From assembly GCA_963965975.1 (NCBI GenBank), contig OZ014416.1, positions 6,200,001 to 6,264,000 of the forward strand: a DNA stretch of 64,000 bases, read 5' to 3'. How positions within the stretch are numbered: position 1 is the first letter of the stretch; the number at the start of each line of letters is the position of its first letter. Made by a program: the position numbers and the translations under genes. Origin of the DNA: Xestospongia bergquistia. Lineage: Eukaryota; Porifera; Demospongiae; Haplosclerida; Petrosiidae. The notes under the pieces were generated by a model, which worked only from the letters and a program-made list of their open reading frames with translations, ran no database searches and had not been told where the DNA came from. Shown one piece after another: positions 60,540-64,000 of the stretch.

Positions 60540-61399
60540 TGTACTTACACTATCAATGATGAGACAGTACTAGTTGTCACTCCATTAATTTTTTGATGGC
60601 AATAAATTGATCTTTCTTCCTTTAATAATTAATGATATTGCTTGAAAATAAGTTTTGAAGGTTACATGTATAATTATTTATCAAAGAAAACATTTGTTTC
60701 TAATCTTTGTAATTGTAGTATATTTTAATACTTTAAACATAATAGATACTACAAATTTCCAAAACAGAAATGTATGGAGAAACCTACTATATATGTTTCC
60801 TTCATATTTCTTTGAAGATATCATAGTGGAAACACGTGTTTAATTTTACAGTCTTGTGTTCAGTTATGTTCATGTAATATGTTTGATAATGTAACAGTGT
60901 TAAAACATTGGTCATAGAAACTGAGTTTTTAAAATATTGCTAAAATAAAGCTAGTGTATATAAAAAGATCATATATAGTATTTGATTTAAATATTTCTTA
61001 TGATGTCTTTATAATGGTATCACTACCTATAATTATCAATGTACTCTTAATAGAAGGAATTTATCTATTATAAATAAATAAAATGACTTACAGTGATGTG
61101 TGTTAGAGTTCATAATTTTTATATCATTATTGTTTTATGTTTATTCCAATAATGAATGATAACTTGATTATAATAATTTATAATTAGTTTATTATATTTA
61201 GAGAAAAAGTATATGATCATTAATGGACACAATCTACTTCATCTGACAGGAGTGATGGATAATGTAGGTCCTCTTACCTTTTGAAGCAATGAATGATGAC
61301 TTACTAGAATATTATCATGGATCACAATAAATTGGAATAGTATTCTTGTAATAAAATTACAATGAAATTAATATTATTAACATAATCAAATACATCCTT
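60540..61399. other. 3' flank of the ZU5 gene, non-coding
   Basis: AT-rich. AATAAA at ~60,601 and ~60,943. No exon or repeat unit until the satellite array starts at ~61,400. Confidence 0.5.
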
Positions 61400-64000
61400 A
61401 TATTACAAAAATGATTATTACAGACAAGTTTAAACCTTAAGTCACCAGCAATAACTGTTTCTTTAACATATTCTGCTATTTCTTGGAGAAGACACCACAT
61501 TCATTTTTAAATTGCCATGACAACATCTCTATGCATAGAGTAATCATAAAAATGACTATTATAAACTTCTAACCTTAGTAAAAATTCTAACATATTGACA
61601 TTTCTGAGAGGAGACACTGCACCCACTTTTATAATTGCTATGCCAACATTCCTATGCATAGAGAGTCATAAAAATGATTAGTAAAGACAATTTTAAACCT
61701 TATATTACCAGCAAAAACTGTTTCTTTAACATAATTATACTAACATTTCTGGGAGGAGACACCGCACTCACTTTTACAATTGCCAAGGCAATATTCCTTA
61801 GCATAGAGTAGTCATAAAATGACTATCACAGACAAATTCAAACCTTTACATTTTTGGTTACCAGCAAAGATGCTTCTGTAACATACTATGACATTCTGGG
61901 AAGAGACACTTTTACAATCACCATGACTATATTCCTTAGCATAGAGTAGTCATAAAATGACTATCACAGACAAATTCAAACCTTTAAATCTTAGGTTACC
62001 AACAAAAAATGCTTCTGTAACAAATTATGACATATCTGGGAAGAGACACCACACCCACTTTTATAATCACCATGACTACATTCCTTAGCATAAAAGAATC
62101 ATAAAAATGACAATTACAAAGAATTCATCTAAGTTAAAATCCAGTTGTCTCAGCTTGGTGCCAATTCAGATCTAGCACCCATTTGGCACTAAATGAATGA
62201 GCTATTTTAAAATTCATAGTAACAAATTAAATTTTTTCACTTTGAGTCCTAAAGACAACACAGCAGTAAGATACATTGGGATATATCATAGATGTTTATT
62301 CTGTTTGGTCTATAAGTTGTACAATTAGTTTTATTGTTTTTCAACTTGACACTCAGTGCATTGTTTCTTACAAGTCATGTTCATGTCACAATAGTAAGCA
62401 TTAACATTTATAAGTTACTATATATTATAATTAAGTGTTGTTATTTTTCTAACAGCCTTATCACTACCTTTATGACATCTATAATGATACAATGGAATAA
62501 ATTTCTACATGTATATATTAAGCTCATTAATACAAGCCTGGTTACTACACTACTCCATACCTGTTCTATAATTAATGGTAATCTATTCATAATTTATGGT
62601 GTTCTATATATGGTATTCTCATAATGAATAGTACCAACATTATCTATGTACTCTTAATAAAAGGACTTTGCAGTTGCCATGACAACAATCCTACATATAT
62701 AATTGTTATAAAATGACTTTTACAGTCAATTTCAAACCTTAACTTATCAGGAATAACTGTTTAAAATTTTTGTTATTTTAGGTGTAGACACCACACCTAC
62801 TTTTACAATTACCATGACAACATTCCTATTATAGAAGCTATAAAAATGACTATCACAGACAATTTCAAACCTTAAGTTACCAGCAATTACTATTCAACAT
62901 TTTGGATAGAGACACCACACCCACATTTATAATTACTGCAAAAACATTCTTATATATAAAATATGATATTACTGACAATTTCAAACCTTAAGATACCACC
63001 AGTAGCTGTCTAACATTTTTGTTGTTATGGATGGAGACACCACAGCCACTTTCACAGTTACCATGACAACATTCCTATCAATTGAATAGTTTTAAATTGA
63101 CTATTAGAGACTACTTCAAACCTTAACTTATCAGGGATTCCTACTTTTATAGTTGCCATGACAATATTTCTATGTCAATAATAATCATAAAATGACTATT
63201 ACAGACAATTTCACACCTTAAGTAACCAGCACAAAATCTTTCTTTAACATTATCTAATGTTCTGGATAAAATACCTCACCAAATTTAACAGTTGACATGA
63301 TAACACTCCTAAGTATTAAGTAGTTACAAAAAATGACTTTCACAGGCATCTTTAAATTTTAAGTGATCAAGAATAACTGTTTAATATTTTTGTTATTCTG
63401 GATGAAGACACCACACCTATATTATAATTGCCATGACAACATTCCTATGTATCGAATAGTTATATAATGACTATTACAGACAATTTTAAACCTTAAGTTA
63501 CCACCAATAACTTCTTCAATATTTTCTAATAGTCTGGGTAAAGACACCACACCCACTTTTACAGTTACCATGACAATACTCCTAACTATAGAATAGTTAT
63601 AAAATGACTTTTACTGACAACTTCAAATCGCTCACTTATCAGGAACACCCACTTTTGCAGTTGCCATGACAACATTCCTATTTTAGAATAGTTATAAAAA
63701 TGACTATTACAGACAATTTCAAACCTTAAGATACCAGAAATAACTGTTTAACATTATTGTTATTCTGTGTGGAGACATCACACTCACTTTTACAATTGCC
63801 ATGACAACAGTCCTATGTACAGAATAGTTATAAAAATGACTATTATAACTTCAAACCTTATCTTACCAGCAGAAAATATTTCTTTAACATATTCTAACAT
63901 TTCTGAGAAGAGACACCACACCAATTTTTACAATTGCCACTATTGTATCACTACATAATATAGACAGTTAAACTAAATAAAAGAGAAATATAGAAAATGT
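61400..64000. repeat. Satellite-like array of ~95-150 bp units
   Basis: About 15 diverged copies of a unit containing GACACCACACCCACTTTTA, then TTGCCATGACAACATTCCTA, then ATAGTTATAAAAATGACTAT and CAAACCTTAAGTTACCAGCA. The GCCATGACAAC anchor is seen near 61514, 61636, 61781, 61920, 62068, 62666, 62810, 62935, 63060, 63156, 63292, 63430, 63568, 63662 and 63798. A gap at ~62,100-62,640 holds another repeat. The array continues past the window end. No coding. Confidence 0.9.
62120..62290 (-). repeat. Inverted copy of the block-B repeat
   Basis: 62,150-62,290 is, on the minus strand, similar to ~12,400-12,480 and ~17,310-17,400 (GTGTGGTCTTTAGCACCCAA region). It interrupts the satellite array, so it is a dispersed element rather than part of the array. 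Confidence 0.65.

Noticed and set aside
61400-64000. Regularly spaced repeats that could look like a CRISPR array
   Set aside because: The repeats make up nearly the whole unit, spacers are not unique, spacing varies, and the sequence is eukaryotic; it is a satellite.

Overview
The window is AT-rich eukaryotic DNA: short protein-coding exons are separated by GT-AG introns, and there is much repeat and transposon debris. The compact introns, the expanded ankyrin / Roco / ZU5 / Death-fold genes and the transposon mix suggest a marine invertebrate, most likely a demosponge of the Amphimedon type. That identification is an inference from gene style, not a database match.

Layout. 1-1,100: a satellite-like unit and the 3' end of a Penelope-like retroelement with an in-frame stop. 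1,100-10,050: mostly non-coding, with three candidate exons of an unidentified minus-strand membrane-protein gene (about 4.9, 7.4 and 8.7 kb) and a broken MULE-type transposase whose two halves lie on opposite strands. 10,380-18,110: large tandem duplications (blocks A-B-B'-A'-B''). 18,100-20,250: weak exon candidates and a RecQ-like helicase pseudogene.

21,789-47,454 (+): the main gene. I could thread 23 exons with consistent splice phase into a 1,469-residue ORF. It has about 14 ankyrin repeats, mostly one per exon, then a Roc GTPase with a COR-like region in one 2,067-nt exon, a Death domain, short acidic linkers and a C-terminal helical domain that looks CARD-like. This is the DAPK-type Roco layout without the kinase. 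Six ankyrin exons sit in near-identical exon-plus-intron units, so the receptor-like array has grown by recent segmental duplication. The introns also hold hAT debris, a GC-richer foreign block, microsatellites and dispersed repeats.

48,445-54,713: transposons between the two host genes. A decayed CACTA/EnSpm element (minus) is followed by decayed coding fragments and a 2,401-bp piggyBac element with TTAA duplications and 13-bp terminal inverted repeats. An unoccupied paralogous site lies about 0.8 kb downstream.

55,004-60,539 (+): a second host gene or recent pseudogene with acidic linkers, ZU5, a UPA-like region and two Death domains. The ZU5 exon has two mutually compensating frame shifts and the second Death exon has a 4-nt GATG duplication. 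61,400-64,000 is an array of about 15 satellite units, also found near 0.1 and 4.3 kb.

Together the two host genes encode the parts of Death-fold signalling: repeat-based recognition, a Roc GTPase switch, and ZU5/Death adaptor modules. A shared role in innate immune or cell-death signalling is an inference from domain content only.
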